A stretch of DNA of 64,000 nucleotides from Chitinibacter fontanus (lineage in GTDB: Bacteria; Pseudomonadota; Gammaproteobacteria; Burkholderiales; Chitinibacteraceae), in the NCBI RefSeq assembly GCF_013423785.1, contig NZ_CP058952.1, positions 3,189,665 to 3,253,664 of the forward strand, written 5' to 3'. Made by a program: the position numbers and the translations under genes. Positions within the stretch are counted from its first letter, which is position 1. Each line of letters begins with the position of its first letter. The notes under the pieces were generated by a model. That model saw only the letters and a program-made list of their open reading frames with translations. It did no database searches and was not told the DNA's origin. Below, one piece after another: positions 1 through 8,786 of the stretch.

Positions 1-175
1 CAGTATTGGCCTCAAGGTCAATGTGATCAAATTCGCTACGCGTATACTGTGAGTGGGTATCAAACTCGCTCACACCGCAATCGAGCGCAGGTTCAAGCTG
101 GGCCCAATGTTGGTTCACTAGGCTGCGCAGTGTTTCTAGGCTAGGTTGGGTGGAAGGAAGTATCAGTTCGATCAT
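1..175 (-). CDS. Unidentified protein, N-terminal part only
   Basis: An open frame begins at an ATG at 175 and runs leftward off the window edge, giving the first 58 residues (begins MIELILPSTQPSLETLR). I recognise no family. The fragment is acidic in its second half, with several Asp, Glu and His, and has no signal peptide. It is divergent from nothing obvious on its right: a terminator for the converging-direction pit gene lies 58 bp upstream. It may be a conserved cytoplasmic protein, but the visible part is too short to say. Confidence 0.5.
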   Translation of the reverse strand, partial: MIELILPSTQPSLETLRSLVNQHWAQLEPALDCGVSEFDTHSQYTRSEFDHIDLEANT

Positions 176-232
176 ATGAACGGGCTCGTAAAGTAGGGCT
201 GTATTGTAATTGTTAGCAAACGGCGCAGCATT

Positions 233-262
233 AAAAAACCCCACGCATTTGGGCGTGGGGTT
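233..262 (-). terminator. Intrinsic terminator of pit
   Basis: Perfect 8-bp stem CCCCACGC/GCGTGGGG (239-246 and 253-260). On the minus strand it is followed by a run of six T. It lies 23 bp beyond the pit stop codon, in the right orientation. Confidence 0.85.
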
Positions 263-284
263 TGTCGTTGCTTGTGGCTGCGAA

Positions 285-1757
285 TTAGGCTAAAAACACG
301 CTGGCCATCCAGAATAGACCACCTGACAGCAGCATGGTCACTGGCAGGGTTAGTACCCAAGCAATAGCAATGTTTTTCACCGTGCCGCCTTGCAAGCCGC
401 TCTTATTGGCGACCATCGTACCGGCAACCGCGGACGATAAAATATGCGTAGTAGACACTGGCATGCCAGTCCAGCTAGCTAGGCCGATTGCAGTGGCCGC
501 AGTGATTTGCGCGGCATTCCCTTGAGCATAGGTCATGCCCTTGTTGCCAATCTTTTCACCAACGGTCAGTACAATGCGTTTCCAGCCAACCATGGTACCT
601 AAGCCCAAAGCCAGCGCGACTGCAACAATAACCCACTGGGGTGCGTATTCAGTGGTGACATTTAAGTCTTTGCGCAATTTATCTAGATCTGATTTTTCCT
701 GTTTGCTCAGAATATCCAGCTTGCTGGCTTTTTTCGCGGTGTCATCCAGACAGAGCAAGATGCGACGAACCACCCGACGTTGTTCGCCAGAAATCTGTTC
801 ATAGCTGTTCACGTTTTGCAGCGTAGAGGTCAATGTCGCAATTGCAGGCAGTGTAGTGGCGGATTCGCATTTAAATAGTGCGGGTAGTGGGTGTTCTGGA
901 TTGTATTTCAGATCCAGTGAGCCATTCAGCCGCTCGCGATTTTTTAGGTAAAACTCACCCATGTGCGATGCCGCATCTACGGTGCGTTCGATCTGGTAAG
1001 CGCTGCTGTCCATATCCAAGGCGTATTTGGCAGGTGCTAAGCCAATCAGAACCAGCATCAGCAGACCGATCCCTTTTTGGCCGTCGTTCGAGCCGTGGGC
1101 AAAACTCATCCCCATGGCGGAGGCAATTAGGGTGGTGCGAGTCCAGAATGGCGGGTGTTTTTTGCCGTCAAGGGTTTTACGCTCATCCGGCGTCATGTGC
1201 ATCCGTGAAACGGGGCGCCATTTTTTCAGCGCCAGCAACATCAAACCCGCCATCAACAAGCCGATCGTGGGTGAAATTAGCAAAGAAAGCATGATGTCGA
1301 TGGCTTTCTTGACGTTAATCCCAGATAACCAGTACTGATTATTCATCAACGCATTGGCAATACCAACGCCCATGATGGAGCCGATCAAGGTGTGCGAGCT
1401 AGACGCTGGAATACCAAAATACCAAGTGCCCAGATTCCAGATAATGGCAGCAGCTAGCAGCGCATAGACCATATACAGGCCATGGCCAACACCAACATTG
1501 AGTAGCAGATCGACCGGCAGCAAATGCACAATTGCATAGGCTACGCCGAGGCCGCCCAGAATAACCCCGAGAAAATTGAAAATACCAGAGCCAATCACGG
1601 CTAAATGCGCAGGCATGGCTTTGGTATAAATGACGGTTGCCACCGCATTGGCTGTGTCATGGAAACCGTTAATGAATTCGTACGCTAAAACAAAAAATAA
1701 GGCCAACGCCAACATAACGGCAGGCCACATTTCCATGCCGGAAAAAAGATCAAGCAT
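285..1757 (-). CDS. pitA: Inorganic phosphate transporter, Pit family
   Basis: Low-affinity inner-membrane phosphate (metal-phosphate) symporter, 490 residues, close to the E. coli PitA length. The duplicated Pit signature is visible: GFHDTANAV near residue 31 and the related STTHILSSAVAGT near the C-terminus. Hydrophobic helices fill roughly 8-190 and 375-490. Between them is a hydrophilic cytoplasmic stretch with several Asp, Lys and Glu, typical of the family. The start could instead be the ATG at residue 7 or 9, just before the first helix; no strong ribosome site decides this. It is monocistronic, with its own terminator. No pho-box was recognised upstream. Confidence 0.92.
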   Translation of the reverse strand: MLDLFSGMEMWPAVMLALALFFVLAYEFINGFHDTANAVATVIYTKAMPAHLAVIGSGIFNFLGVILGGLGVAYAIVHLLPVDLLLNVGVGHGLYMVYALLAAAIIWNLGTWYFGIPASSSHTLIGSIMGVGIANALMNNQYWLSGINVKKAIDIMLSLLISPTIGLLMAGLMLLALKKWRPVSRMHMTPDERKTLDGKKHPPFWTRTTLIASAMGMSFAHGSNDGQKGIGLLMLVLIGLAPAKYALDMDSSAYQIERTVDAASHMGEFYLKNRERLNGSLDLKYNPEHPLPALFKCESATTLPAIATLTSTLQNVNSYEQISGEQRRVVRRILLCLDDTAKKASKLDILSKQEKSDLDKLRKDLNVTTEYAPQWVIVAVALALGLGTMVGWKRIVLTVGEKIGNKGMTYAQGNAAQITAATAIGLASWTGMPVSTTHILSSAVAGTMVANKSGLQGGTVKNIAIAWVLTLPVTMLLSGGLFWMASVFLA

Positions 1758-1969
1758 AAAATGCTCGTTAAGGAATGATGATGGGGCGGATTATGGCAGA
1801 AACTGCCGCTGCTTTCACTGCTGTTTGTGGCCTTAGATCAAGAAATTGAAAAGAAATTTTAATTTTTCGCGAATAATTTCGATCATGGTCAGCTAATGTT
1901 TGTTGTCGTTTTAAGTAGGCCAACTGAGCATGTTATATCAATGTTTACTACTCAAAAATGTGTCTAGAG

Positions 1970-2017
1970 GGGTATAGTTTGCTGGCCATTTGCTCATGGC
2001 TTATGCAAGCTGATACC
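1970..2017 (+). repeat. 48-bp GGGTAT-N37-ATACC element, copy 1
   Basis: GGGTAT at 1970-1975 and ATACC at 2013-2017, separated by exactly 37 bp. In this copy the arms extend to a 9-bp perfect inverted repeat (GAGGGGTAT at 1967, ATACCCCTC at 2013). The interior is itself symmetrical, with TTGC/GCAA and GCCAT/ATGGC pairs, so the whole unit could fold into one long imperfect hairpin. It ends 15 bp from the HAD gene stop codon, in the 275-bp gap between the HAD gene and pit, which otherwise shows only AT-rich sequence. Confidence 0.75.
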
Positions 2018-2032
2018 CCTCAGTGACTGCAT

Positions 2033-2722
2033 TTAGCTTAATTCAGCATTTAAGCGGGTTTGTGCTTCATGCAACGAGCTTACAATCTCAAGTCCTAAGG
2101 CTAATGTTTGGGCTTCTGCTGGGCGCAGATCTGGCACCATGATCACGCGGCATGCCGCAGCGTGGCCAGCTTGGGCGCCAAAATTGGAATCTTCAAATAC
2201 CACACACGCGCTAGCCGTAACACCAAGCTGTGCAATAGCGCTTAAGTAAATATCGGGAGCCGGTTTGGGGTGCAATATTTCATCACCACACACTGCAAAT
2301 TCGATTCGTGACCATAAATTGGCTTGTTTTAAGTGATGCTCGGCAATACTACGTCGGGTAGAGGTGGCTACCGCTTTACGGATGCCGTGCTGTTCCAGCC
2401 AACTAAATAGCTCCAAGACGCCTGGTCGTAAAGCAATCGGCTGCTCGCTGCGACTCATATAAATTTCATGCGTGAGTTCACGCAAGCGTTGGCTTGGGAA
2501 ATCGGAGCCCAACTGTTCATTCAGGTAGGCTAGCGTCTTGGAGGAATGCATACCAATCATGCCCAGTGGCACGGCGGGATCAATTGTGTGGCCAAGTTGT
2601 TTGGCGGCCGCATGCCAGCAATCGAGTGCCATGCGTTCAGTATCTAGTAGCAGGCCATCCATATCAAAAATGGCAGCAACAATCGTAGGGTGTTGGGTCA
2701 CGGGCATTTGCGAAGTCAGCAT
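2033..2722 (-). CDS. HAD-superfamily hydrolase, beta-phosphoglucomutase-like subfamily
   Basis: Cytoplasmic phosphatase or phosphomutase of 229 residues. Motif I DMDGLLLDTE lies at about residues 20-29 (nucleophile Asp and acid/base Asp). A Thr/Ser motif II (ATSTRRS) lies near 118, the motif III lysine in HPKPAPDIY near 152, and the motif IV acidic pair in FEDSNFGAQAG near 176. The cap lies between motifs I and II, as in the PGMB/YcjU/YniC group. The substrate cannot be read from sequence; sugar phosphates are usual. The start might be the Met at residue 6. It is divergent from the YchJ-type gene, 43 bp away. Confidence 0.85.
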   Translation of the reverse strand: MLTSQMPVTQHPTIVAAIFDMDGLLLDTERMALDCWHAAAKQLGHTIDPAVPLGMIGMHSSKTLAYLNEQLGSDFPSQRLRELTHEIYMSRSEQPIALRPGVLELFSWLEQHGIRKAVATSTRRSIAEHHLKQANLWSRIEFAVCGDEILHPKPAPDIYLSAIAQLGVTASACVVFEDSNFGAQAGHAAACRVIMVPDLRPAEAQTLALGLEIVSSLHEAQTRLNAELS

Positions 2723-2765
2723 TTTTGGAAAACAATGATGCTAGTTTACCCAAGCTTGAGACTCT

Positions 2766-3167
2766 ATGCCGCGAACTTTGAATTCAGTTGCCAAAGCCTG
2801 CCCATGTGGCGGCGCCAATTATCAAAACTGCTGCCAGCCTTTTCATGCTGGTCAGGCGGCACCTACGCCCGAACTACTAATGCGTTCCCGCTACAGCGCC
2901 TATGTGCTTGGGCTGGAGCCATATCTGCTCGCGAGCTGGCACCCGAGCACTCGACCTGAACAACTTAATCTTAATGAAGAGCCTAAGCCGAAATGGCTGG
3001 GTTTGACGGTTAATCACGCTGAAAGTGATGGTGATCGTGGAGTGGTGTCGTTTGTTGCTCGCTATAAAGTGGGGGGCAGGGCTTATCGTTTAAGCGAGCA
3101 TAGCCGCTTTGTATTGGAACATGGCCGCTGGTTTTATGTTGATGGCGATGTCGCTGATTGTGATTGA
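2766..3167 (+). CDS. ychJ: YchJ family protein (UPF0225)
   Basis: Small cytoplasmic protein of 133 residues. It has an N-terminal SEC-C-like metal-binding motif (CPCGG at 12-16 and CCQPFH near 22), followed by the typical YchJ stretch with LMRSRYSAYV and the C-terminal SRFVLEHGRWFYVDGD. Length and layout match the family, whose biochemical role is unknown; the Cys cluster suggests zinc binding. It is transcribed divergently from the HAD gene. There is no obvious operon partner. Confidence 0.85.
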   Translation: MPRTLNSVAKACPCGGANYQNCCQPFHAGQAAPTPELLMRSRYSAYVLGLEPYLLASWHPSTRPEQLNLNEEPKPKWLGLTVNHAESDGDRGVVSFVARYKVGGRAYRLSEHSRFVLEHGRWFYVDGDVADCD

Positions 3168-3281
3168 AGCTTTGGTGATTGTGTCGTATTGCTGACTCTG
3201 TGTGATAAGATTTTCTTGGCGTTATGCTCAAAACATACGTGCCGCGCAACATAATAATCACCATTTTAGAGAGATGCACAG

Positions 3282-3839
3282 ATGAAAAATCGCACAGTTA
3301 TATCCGCGGTACTGCTTGCCGCTGGCATTTGGCTTAACGGCCCGGCATTTGCTGCTGAAGAGCAAGTCGTAGTGAGTGAAACAGTTCGTAATCGGGTCGA
3401 GGCCATTGTCGAGTCAGTCGATTTTGCCAATCGTGATTTAATTGTCAAAATGCCTGATGGCGAGCGAGTTGAGTTTAAATCAGTGGATGCGGGTGTCACC
3501 AATTTTGATCAGGTCAAAGTTAATGACAAAATTAATGTAGGTGGCAGCGAATCGGTAGCTATTACGCTGCGCAAGGGCACTGCTGGTGTTCGTCGTGTAC
3601 TGATTTCAGAAGGGCGTGATGTTACCGCTGATGGTGTAGGCGTGGTGCGCAAACGTGAAACATATAACGACATTATTGCTATCGATGTTGAGAACGGTTT
3701 GGCTAAAGTAAAAAATCCGGAAGGCCAAATTGTTGAAGTACAAGTGCCAAATAAGGCCATTTTGTCTCAGGCTGCTGTCGGTGATCAGGTAATTGTGTCG
3801 GCACGGGCCACGGTGATTGTTTGGGGTAAAAACCAATAA
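3282..3839 (+). CDS. Secreted protein of unknown function, beta-rich
   Basis: 185 residues beginning with a clear signal peptide (MKNRTVISAVLLAAGIWLNG, cleavage after AFA near 24). The mature part alternates short beta-like segments with Gly, Asp and Lys turns, such as DLIVKMPDGERVEF, VKVNDKIN and AVGDQVIVSARATV. This resembles a tandem of OB-fold or DUF5666-like modules. I do not recognise a named family. A ribosome site (AGAGA) sits 9 bp before the ATG. It is a single gene ending in the shared terminator at 3858. The likely location is the periplasm; no catalytic residues are evident. Confidence 0.75.
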   Translation: MKNRTVISAVLLAAGIWLNGPAFAAEEQVVVSETVRNRVEAIVESVDFANRDLIVKMPDGERVEFKSVDAGVTNFDQVKVNDKINVGGSESVAITLRKGTAGVRRVLISEGRDVTADGVGVVRKRETYNDIIAIDVENGLAKVKNPEGQIVEVQVPNKAILSQAAVGDQVIVSARATVIVWGKNQ

Positions 3840-3857
3840 TCCGGCGATGACGTAAAT

Positions 3858-3887
3858 AAAAAACCACGAGCATGCTCGTGGTTTTTT
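3858..3887. terminator. Bidirectional intrinsic terminator
   Basis: An 18-bp perfect palindrome (CCACGAG-CATG-CTCGTGG, 3864-3881) is flanked by six A on the left and six T on the right. It serves the secreted-protein gene (+) and the converging transporter gene (-). Confidence 0.9.
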
Positions 3888-3903
3888 ATTGGCCAGACAG
3901 CGC

Positions 3904-5259
3904 TTAGAACGCGCCTAAGCCTTTTAGCATAATCACTGTGATGATAATCGGGGTGACATAGCGCACCAACACAAACACCGCATTGATTAGCAGGTCATTG
4001 TTCAATTGGCCCTCGTTGCTCAGCTGTTTTTTCAGCTGTGGCAAACCATACACCCAGCCCACAAACAAACAGATCAAAATCCCGCCCAGTGGCAACAGGA
4101 TATTCGAGCTAATAAAGTCAAACAGATCAAATGCGTTCAGGCCAAACAATTTCCAATCAGCCGTCAGCGACGATGACAGCATCGCAGGCACGCCAAACAG
4201 GCCAATAATGCCCACTGAAATCAGCGTGGCCAGCTTGCGGCTAAAGCCAAAGCGCTCGCTCATCATCGCCACTGGCACTTCCAAGATCGACAAGATCGCT
4301 CCGGTGGCCGCAATTGCCGCTAACACAAAGAAGATCGCCATAAACACATTGCCCAGCGGCATGCTGGCAAACACGGCTGGAATCGTCATAAACACTAGCG
4401 ATGGGCCAGCTGATGGTTCAAAACCGAAGGCAAATACGGCCGGGAAGATCGCCAAACCAGCCAGCATCGATACCGACAAATCGGCCAGCATCACGCGGGT
4501 GGCGGTGGCAGGGATATTTTGCTCTTGGCGGAAATAGCTGCCATAGGTGAGCATGGTGCCCATACCGATCGACAATTTGAAGAAGGCCAGGCCGACCGCT
4601 GTTAGCACTACCGGCGCGGTGATTTTGCTAAAGTCCGGCGCAAACAAAAACTTCACGCCAGCCATTGCACCAGGCAAAGTCAGGCTGCGAATACAGAGCA
4701 AGACTAGCAATAAGAACAGCAGCGGCATCAGCTTTTTGGCCACCGCCTCAATCCCTTTGGATACGCCCAGCATAATAATAATGCCCGCACCGATTAACAC
4801 CACCCACTGCCACATTAGTGCCTGCACGGGATTTGATACCATGGCGCCAAACGCGGCTTTCGCAGTTGCTGGGTCGGTACTGTGAATGCTACCTGAGAGG
4901 GATTTAAAGATGTACGCAAACACCCAGCCTGCTACGCCGGTATAAAACGCCAAAATCAAGATGGCCGAAACTAAGCCCATATAGCCGATCACGGTCCAGA
5001 ATTTTTGATTTTTGGGTGCCAGCTTTTCAAACGCAGTTACCGCATTGGCGCGCGAAGCACGGCCCAGCATGATCTCGGCCATCATCACCGGTAGCGCTAC
5101 CAACAAGGTTGCCATCAGATACACCACCAGAAAGCTAGCCCCGCCATTGGTGCCGGTTAAATATGGAAATTTCCAGATATTGCCCAAGCCGACGGCTGAG
5201 CCGAGTGTGGCGACGAGTACGCCAAAGGTCGAAGTAAATCCATCACGGTTTTGGCTCAT
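3904..5259 (-). CDS. Sodium-dependent transporter, NSS (SNF) family
   Basis: Inner-membrane Na+-coupled amino-acid or amine symporter of 451 residues, a typical bacterial NSS size, with about 11-12 hydrophobic helices. The family hallmark GSAVGLGNIWKFPY at residues 16-29 (TM1, Na+ and substrate site) is intact. The unwound TM6 region appears around GLAFFKLSIGMGTMLTYGSY. The substrate is not predictable; tryptophan, leucine and tyrosine carriers belong here. It converges with the secreted-protein gene and is divergent from uvrC. Confidence 0.9.
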   Translation of the reverse strand: MSQNRDGFTSTFGVLVATLGSAVGLGNIWKFPYLTGTNGGASFLVVYLMATLLVALPVMMAEIMLGRASRANAVTAFEKLAPKNQKFWTVIGYMGLVSAILILAFYTGVAGWVFAYIFKSLSGSIHSTDPATAKAAFGAMVSNPVQALMWQWVVLIGAGIIIMLGVSKGIEAVAKKLMPLLFLLLVLLCIRSLTLPGAMAGVKFLFAPDFSKITAPVVLTAVGLAFFKLSIGMGTMLTYGSYFRQEQNIPATATRVMLADLSVSMLAGLAIFPAVFAFGFEPSAGPSLVFMTIPAVFASMPLGNVFMAIFFVLAAIAATGAILSILEVPVAMMSERFGFSRKLATLISVGIIGLFGVPAMLSSSLTADWKLFGLNAFDLFDFISSNILLPLGGILICLFVGWVYGLPQLKKQLSNEGQLNNDLLINAVFVLVRYVTPIIITVIMLKGLGAF

Positions 5260-5334
5260 GGCCTGCCCCTTTTATTTTATGCGGTAATGTAATCATCATT
5301 TTTAGCTTACGAGCTGTCCATGCGGGAAATCCCG

Positions 5335-5369
5335 TTTTGCGCAGCATGTGGGACCATTTCTGCGCAAAA
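5335..5369. promoter_or_regulatory. 10-bp inverted repeat between transporter gene and uvrC
   Basis: TTTTGCGCAG (5335-5344) and its perfect reverse complement CTGCGCAAAA (5360-5369) are separated by 15 bp, in the 177-bp intergenic region between two divergent genes. A smaller CGGGAAATCCCG palindrome lies just upstream. It could be an operator (25-bp centre spacing) or an RNA hairpin in the transporter leader. Which one cannot be decided from sequence. Confidence 0.45.
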
Positions 5370-5436
5370 TTTGATTTTACTCAGCCGTTTTCGCTGACAG
5401 TACAATAGCTGATCTATTGAGTAACCACCGAACACC

Positions 5437-7362
5437 ATGACCATCAGCGATATGTCCAACGAAACACCTTCTGCCCTCGAGATCGACGAGGTGCGGCAAG
5501 CTTTGCTGCTGCAAATCAAAAACCTGCCCGATCTGCCTGGTGTGTATCGCTATATCGGTGCAGACGGTACAGTGCTGTACGTCGGTAAGGCGATTAGCCT
5601 GAAAAAGCGCGTTGGCTCGTATTTCAATAAAAACGACCACAGCCCGCGTATTCGGCTGATGCTGGCGCAGGTGGCAAGCCTAGAAACCACCGTAGTGCGC
5701 TCGGAAGCCGAAGCATTGGTGCTGGAAAATAATCTGATTAAAGCGCTGTCGCCGCGCTACAACATTCTGTTTCGTGACGATAAAAGCTACCCCTATCTGG
5801 TACTCACCGGCCACGCCTCGCCGCGCTTGGCCTACTATCGCGGGGCGCTCGATAAACGCCACACCTATTTCGGCCCTTTTCCGAATGGTTATGTCGTTAA
5901 AGAAAGTATTCAATTACTGCAAAAAGTGTTTCAGCTGCGCACCTGTGAAGACTCGGTGTTTTCAAACCGTTCACGTGCCTGTTTGCTGCACCAGATCAAA
6001 CGTTGCTCCGCGCCGTGTGTGAATGCGATTTCGCCCGAGGATTACCGCGCCGACGTGAACAACGCGATGCTGTTTTTATCCGGGAAAGAAAACGAAGTGC
6101 TGCAGCAACTCGAAGCGCGGATGCAAACCCTGTCAGCCAACTGGGAATTTGAAGCTGCCGCCGCGGTGCGCGATCAGATTCAGGCACTCGCCAAGGTGCA
6201 AGAAAAGCAATTTGTTTCGAGCAATAGCAGTGATAGCGACGCCGATATTCTGGCCTGTGTTGAAGAGGGCGGCTTGTTGTGCGTTAACTTGGCGATGGTG
6301 CGCGGCGGACGACATGTGGGCGACAAAAACCTATTCCCGAGCCACGCTGACGAATACACGCCAGCCGAGGCGCTGCACGCGTTTATCGCGCAGCATTATC
6401 TGGAGCGCACCGTACCGCCGCTGATTTTCTGTAGCCCCGAGCCTGATGGGGCCAGTATTTTAGCCGCGTCGCTGTCCGAGCAAACGGGTAGGCGCGTTAT
6501 TATCAATAGCAATCCAAACGGCGAGCGACGTATCTGGCTGGAGATGGCAGCCAAGAACGCGCAGCTGGCTATACTCCAGCGAAAAACTCAGCAAGCATCG
6601 CAAGCAGGGCGATTGACTGCCTTGGTTGAGGCACTGGGCTTGCCCGATGAAACGCAGCGGATTGAATGCTTTGATATTTCGCACACGATGGGCGAGCTCA
6701 CCGTCGCCTCATGCGTTGTCTACGACAATCAAGACATGCAACCAAAGCAATATCGGCGCTTTAATATCGCGACGACGACGTCTCCAGGGAAGGGTGATGC
6801 CGGCTTTGAGCCAATTACACCGGGCGACGACTACGCCGCGATGCGCCAAGTGCTAACGCGGCGCTATGAAAAACTCGCCACAGGAACCGTTGAAGAAGGG
6901 CGTGCAGATAGCAAAGTGCCGGATGTGATCCTGATTGACGGCGGCAAAGGCCAGCTCGGCGTCGCGCTCGAAGTGATGGAAGAAATTGGTCTGAGCGAGC
7001 CATGGATTATCGGCGTGGCCAAGGGGGAGACGCGCAAAGCAGGCTTGGAGCAACTGATCATCCCGCGGCTGGGCAAAACCATCCAACTCAAACGCGATCA
7101 TCCGGGCCTACATCTAATTCAACAAATTCGTGACGAGTCACACCGATTCGCCATCACCGGCCACCGCGCCCGCCGCGCCAAAGCCCGCGTCGCCAGCACA
7201 TTGGAAGACATCGAAGGCATCGGCCCCAAACGCCGCCAAAAACTACTCGCCCGTTTTGGTGGCTTGCAAGGCGTGAAGGCGGCGAGTATGGATGATTTGG
7301 CGGCGGTGGAAGGGATTAATCAGGCGCTGGCGGAGAAGATTTATGCAGCGTTGCGGGGGTGA
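5437..7362 (+). CDS. uvrC: UvrABC nucleotide excision repair endonuclease subunit C
   Basis: Makes both incisions at DNA lesions after UvrA/UvrB recognition. The 641 residues are slightly longer than the E. coli protein (610). The N-terminal GIY-YIG nuclease ([18 protein letters not shown] near 35) makes the 3' cut. A UVR helix-turn (near 220) binds UvrB. The C-terminal RNase H-like endonuclease contains DISHTMG and [11 protein letters not shown]. Tandem helix-hairpin-helix motifs ([12 protein letters not shown] and [11 protein letters not shown]) close the protein. The start may be this ATG or the Met at residue 6. pgsA, often next to uvrC, is absent here. Confidence 0.95.
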   Translation: MTISDMSNETPSALEIDEVRQALLLQIKNLPDLPGVYRYIGADGTVLYVGKAISLKKRVGSYFNKNDHSPRIRLMLAQVASLETTVVRSEAEALVLENNLIKALSPRYNILFRDDKSYPYLVLTGHASPRLAYYRGALDKRHTYFGPFPNGYVVKESIQLLQKVFQLRTCEDSVFSNRSRACLLHQIKRCSAPCVNAISPEDYRADVNNAMLFLSGKENEVLQQLEARMQTLSANWEFEAAAAVRDQIQALAKVQEKQFVSSNSSDSDADILACVEEGGLLCVNLAMVRGGRHVGDKNLFPSHADEYTPAEALHAFIAQHYLERTVPPLIFCSPEPDGASILAASLSEQTGRRVIINSNPNGERRIWLEMAAKNAQLAILQRKTQQASQAGRLTALVEALGLPDETQRIECFDISHTMGELTVASCVVYDNQDMQPKQYRRFNIATTTSPGKGDAGFEPITPGDDYAAMRQVLTRRYEKLATGTVEEGRADSKVPDVILIDGGKGQLGVALEVMEEIGLSEPWIIGVAKGETRKAGLEQLIIPRLGKTIQLKRDHPGLHLIQQIRDESHRFAITGHRARRAKARVASTLEDIEGIGPKRRQKLLARFGGLQGVKAASMDDLAAVEGINQALAEKIYAALRG

Positions 7363-7562
7363 TGTACATTTGTAGGCGTGTTTGGAATGCAGTGGTAATA
7401 CGCTGGTAGTGATTCCTTTTTGGCGTAGTGCCGTTGGTGACTTCGCCTTACGGTTGTATCTCAATGATCCATGTGATGTCGAGCCGAATTGAGCCTATTT
7501 CTTTGTTTTGTGTGAAGGGGGGTTATTATTGCTTACTATTTTACGTGTAATGCTTACTCATA

Positions 7563-7591
7563 TTGACATATGCTGTTGTTTTCTGTAAGAT
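7563..7591 (+). promoter_or_regulatory. Strong sigma70-type promoter for the 7702 gene
   Basis: TTGACA (7563-7568), a 17-bp spacer and TAAGAT (7586-7591). Transcription would start near 7598, giving an untranslated leader of about 100 nt. That leader contains a possible long-range stem, CCCCTG (7625-7630) with CAGGGG (7660-7665). The rest of the 339-bp gap after uvrC (7363-7562) shows nothing I recognise. Confidence 0.65.
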
Positions 7592-7701
7592 CCGTTTTGT
7601 TGAATTCTCAACGACCCCCGCACTCCCCTGTTAATGAAACGCCCATGGCCTATCTCTGTCAGGGGTTGGTGCATTCATAAACTTCAAAAAAAGGAAAATA
7701 C

Positions 7702-8004
7702 ATGAATCAACTTTTTGATCATAGTTTCAAATCAATTGCAGCGATTGAGCGTGGTGACTTCGTGCTGCCATTCATTGACTCGGCTATTGTGTCAATCAAA
7801 AAAGCATCTGCACTTTTGTTCTCTGAACGAGGCCAAGAGGAGGCGAAAAACATCCTCGATGCGGAATCAATTACTCATTGCTTAAAAAAATGTAGATCTT
7901 TCGCCGAGGGCGACGATTCACTGACGCAGCTCGACTATGAAATCTACTACAGCTACGCAGCAATTAAAACTAAAGAGGCAGACGAGATTTTGCAGTCAGA
8001 GTAA
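7702..8004 (+). CDS. Hypothetical small acidic protein
   Basis: 100 residues with no signal peptide and no membrane segment. It is helical in character, with many Ala, Glu, Ser and Lys, and an acidic C-terminus (TKEADEILQSE). I recognise no family. Support for a real gene comes from the near-consensus promoter upstream, a good ribosome site (AAAGGAAAA ending 2 bp before the ATG) and normal codon use. It stands alone between uvrC and the repeat cluster, a position typical of recently gained accessory genes. Function unknown. Confidence 0.6.
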   Translation: MNQLFDHSFKSIAAIERGDFVLPFIDSAIVSIKKASALLFSERGQEEAKNILDAESITHCLKKCRSFAEGDDSLTQLDYEIYYSYAAIKTKEADEILQSE

Positions 8005-8021
8005 ACAAACCCAACATGCGA

Positions 8022-8363
8022 GCGCGATATCGCCGAAGGCATTAGGCCGCAAGTATCAAGCCTCAGCTGCGTCTTTCCTGCAATTGTTTTTTCAGTACGG
8101 ATTGGCGGCTGTGCGCCGCGGCACTCACTTTTCTTGCTTCGCCAAGAAAAGTGAGCAAAAGAAGGCGACCCGGGCGAAAAGCGCTCCGCGCTGCCCTTGC
8201 CGCGTCGTGAGCCAAACGATGAAACTGTTTGTCTCTCTCCTTGCTGCGGTTTTCGCTACACGGGAATTCAAGCCCCAGACCCACCAGCGCGATATATACC
8301 TGCTGCAGTGTTGCTCTGAAGGCAATATTCAGATTGTTCTTGCTTGATATACCCCTTGTTAAT
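8022..8363. repeat. Non-coding repeat unit 1
   Basis: First of two related units of about 370-385 bp. Order of shared blocks: CCGAAGGCATTA-GCCGCA (8032), GATTGGCGGCTGTGCGCCGC (8100), a perfect 13-bp hairpin with loop CTTCGC (8124-8136 with 8143-8155), AAGGCGACCC (8162), GACCCACC (8278), TGTTGCTCTGAA (8309) and GATATACCCCTTG (8346). The same blocks recur in the same order in unit 2. No reading frame here looks like a gene; frames open across it only because the repeat is GC-rich. Confidence 0.75.
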
Positions 8364-8373
8364 TAGCTCCGTA

Positions 8374-8756
8374 GGGCGTAATCACCGAAGGCATTACGCC
8401 GCAGGGATCAAATTCATGATCGCCATCCACGGCGGTGTTTTTTTGCTTGCCACAATTGATCCAGCATGGATTGGCGGCTGTGCGCCGCGGCACTGACTTT
8501 CTTTGCTTCGCCAAAGAAAGGCGACCCCGCATCTGCGTCGGCTACGCCGATGCCCTCGCTGCGGATAATCGGCAAGGCGGCGGGCTTTAACAAAACAGAG
8601 CCCGCCGAAACCCCTTGCCGCTTCTTCCTCGCTCGGCGCTGCTGCAGGGGAAGCCTTGTAGACCCACCGTTGCGGTATATACATGCCGTAGTGTTGCTCT
8701 GAAAATAAATCCTGTTCTTGGTTTGGTTGATATACCCCTTGCTAGTTAGCACGGAT
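8374..8756. repeat. Non-coding repeat unit 2
   Basis: Second unit, with the same block order as unit 1. It starts with the palindrome GGCGTAAT-N10-ATTACGCC (8375-8400). Then follow GATTGGCGGCTGTGCGCCGC (8469), a 9-bp hairpin with the same CTTCGC loop (8497-8505 with 8512-8520), AGGCGACCCC, GACCCACC (8661), TGTTGCTCTGAA (8692) and GATATACCCCTTG (8729). Spacing to unit 1 is 369 bp at the left blocks and 383 bp at the right blocks, so the two diverged by small indels. Both carry a GGTAT-like left arm and an ATACC right arm 58 bp apart (8291/8349 and 8674/8732). Confidence 0.75.
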
Positions 8757-8786
8757 TGCCCGTGGAGACGCGCCGTTCGGGAGGTG

